Below the pieces are notes generated by a model. That model worked only from the letters and a program-made list of their open reading frames with translations. It had not been told where the DNA came from and made no database searches. From the NCBI GenBank assembly GCA_017651425.1, contig JAGCCZ010000035.1:1-41222 (forward strand): 41,222 nucleotides of DNA, read 5' to 3'. Each line of letters begins with the position of its first letter. Position 1 is the stretch's first letter. This document shows, piece after piece, positions 40,087 through 41,222 of this stretch. The position numbers and the translations under genes were made by a program. The DNA is from Bacteroidales bacterium (GTDB lineage Bacteria; Bacteroidota; Bacteroidia; Bacteroidales; WCHB1-69).

Positions 40087-41222
40087 TTAGTCAAGGATTT
40101 CAGTCACCTGACCGGCGCCCACGGTACGACCGCCTTCACGGATAGCGAAACGGAGGTTTTGGTTGAGGGCGATTTCGGAAAGGAGTTGGACATCGATCTC
40201 GACGTTATCACCAGGCATACACATCTCAACGCCAGCGGGCAGGGTGATAGCACCCGTCACGTCCGTGGTGCGGAAGTAGAATTGCGGGCGGTAGTTGTTG
40301 CCAAACGGGGTGTGACGGCCGCCTTCTTCTTTCTTCAGGACATACACAGAAGCCTTGAAGTGTTTGTGCGGGTGGATGGAACCGGGTTTCGCGATAACCA
40401 TACCACGACGGATTTCGTCCTTGTCGATACCACGGAGGAGCAGACCGACGTTGTCGCCAGCTTCACCTTCGTCGAGGATCTTACGGAACATTTCGACGCC
40501 CGTGACAACGGATTTGAGCTTTTCAGCACCCATACCGATGATGTCAACAGGATCGGAGGTGTGGATGACACCAGTCTCGATACGACCGGTGGCCACGGTA
40601 CCACGACCGGTGATTGAGAATACATCCTCAACAGGCATCAAGAAGTCTTTATCAACATCACGAGGAGGCAGCGGAATCCAAGTGTCAACAGCATCCATAA
40701 GTTCCATAATCTTCTCAACCCATTGCGGTTCGAGGTTCAAGCCACCGAGGGCGGAGCCGCGGATGACAGGGGTGTTGTCACCGTCGAAGCCGTAGAAGCT
40801 CAGAAGGTCACGGATATCCATTTCAACGAGGTCGAGCAACTCGGGGTCGTCAACCAAGTCAACTTTGTTCATGAAAACAACCATTCTGGGCACACCGACC
40901 TGCTTGGCCAAAAGGATGTGCTCGCGGGTTTGCGGCATCGGGCCGTCGGTAGCAGCCACAACTAGGATGGCGCCGTCCATCTGGGCAGCACCGGTAACCA
41001 TGTTCTTCACATAGTCAGCGTGACCCGGACAGTCAACGTGTGCATAGTGACGGGTAGCGGTCTGATACTCGATGTGAGCGGTGTTGATGGTGATACCACG
41101 CTCTTTCTCTTCAGGAGCGTTATCGATAGAATCGAAAGATCTCACCTCGGAAAGACCCTGGTTGGCCAACACGGTGGTGATGGCAGCGGTAAGAGTAGTT
41201 TTACCGTGGTCAATGTGACCGA
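40087..41222 (-). CDS. tuf: Elongation factor Tu, 5' partial
   Basis: This is most of EF-Tu; only the first few residues are missing beyond the right edge. The GTPase motifs [12 protein letters not shown] (G3) and MNKVDLVDD (G4, NKxD) are intact, as are the switch I segment [15 protein letters not shown] and the VRGSAL-type G5 ([10 protein letters not shown]). Domains 2 and 3 follow with [11 protein letters not shown] and the C-terminal [15 protein letters not shown]. It delivers aminoacyl-tRNA to the ribosome. It is followed on the same strand by a hairpin and tRNA-Trp. Confidence 0.98.
   Translation of the reverse strand, partial: GHIDHGKTTLTAAITTVLANQGLSEVRSFDSIDNAPEEKERGITINTAHIEYQTATRHYAHVDCPGHADYVKNMVTGAAQMDGAILVVAATDGPMPQTREHILLAKQVGVPRMVVFMNKVDLVDDPELLDLVEMDIRDLLSFYGFDGDNTPVIRGSALGGLNLEPQWVEKIMELMDAVDTWIPLPPRDVDKDFLMPVEDVFSITGRGTVATGRIETGVIHTSDPVDIIGMGAEKLKSVVTGVEMFRKILDEGEAGDNVGLLLRGIDKDEIRRGMVIAKPGSIHPHKHFKASVYVLKKEEGGRHTPFGNNYRPQFYFRTTDVTGAITLPAGVEMCMPGDNVEIDVQLLSEIALNQNLRFAIREGGRTVGAGQVTEILD

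Overview
The window looks like chromosomal DNA of a Bacteroidota, most likely a Bacteroidales. The evidence is two proteins with type IX secretion C-terminal sorting domains, repeated TAnnTTTG (-7) promoter boxes in front of genes, starts with no clear Shine-Dalgarno sequence, a Bacteroidota-style ATP synthase subunit a with an N-terminal extension, and tuf followed by tRNA-Trp. No rRNA, CRISPR array or intact insertion sequence was seen.

Positions 1-2.7 kb hold the 3' end of a large secreted protein and an AAA-ATPase/PD-(D/E)XK protein. Positions 3.0-18.6 kb are mainly a surface-polysaccharide region. It begins with a cytidylyltransferase/SDR pair that resembles a split CDP-ribitol synthase, then a CDP-glycerol-glycerophosphotransferase-like protein, a GT4 and a YfhO-type GT-C membrane protein. 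Next come two divergent operons that both appear to feed GDP-L-fucose. The leftward operon encodes a sugar mutarotase, a FucP permease and an unusual short fusion of an HxGH nucleotidyltransferase with a GHMP kinase (apparent salvage). The rightward operon encodes gmd, fcl and a GT2 (de novo synthesis and use). A three-gene hipB/hipS/hipT-like toxin-antitoxin operon with two identical palindromic operators separates this from another GT4 gene.

Positions 18.6-32.9 kb lie on the minus strand. They hold an aldo/keto reductase with ferredoxin-type cysteines and a lipoprotein signal, a Fic protein behind a large palindromic operator, a secreted C10 cysteine protease, UDP-glucuronate decarboxylase, uvrA overlapping an agmatinase-family gene, and a compact PAP2-ferritin-DPP4-ThpR series.

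Positions 33.0-36.8 kb carry only the membrane (F0) part of ATP synthase (atpB, atpE, atpF), an outer-membrane beta-barrel gene behind it, and a divergent pair of half-size chromate transporters. A stretch of about 690 bp follows with no gene but many hairpins and a 28-bp perfect palindrome. After that come a NERD-domain protein, a lipoprotein, metF, tRNA-Trp and the 3' part of tuf, which runs off the right edge.

The most unusual elements are the apparent GDP-fucose salvage operon built on a small kinase/nucleotidyltransferase fusion, and the teichoic-acid-like gene set in a Gram-negative genome. The two tightly organised operator regions (hip and fic) come next.
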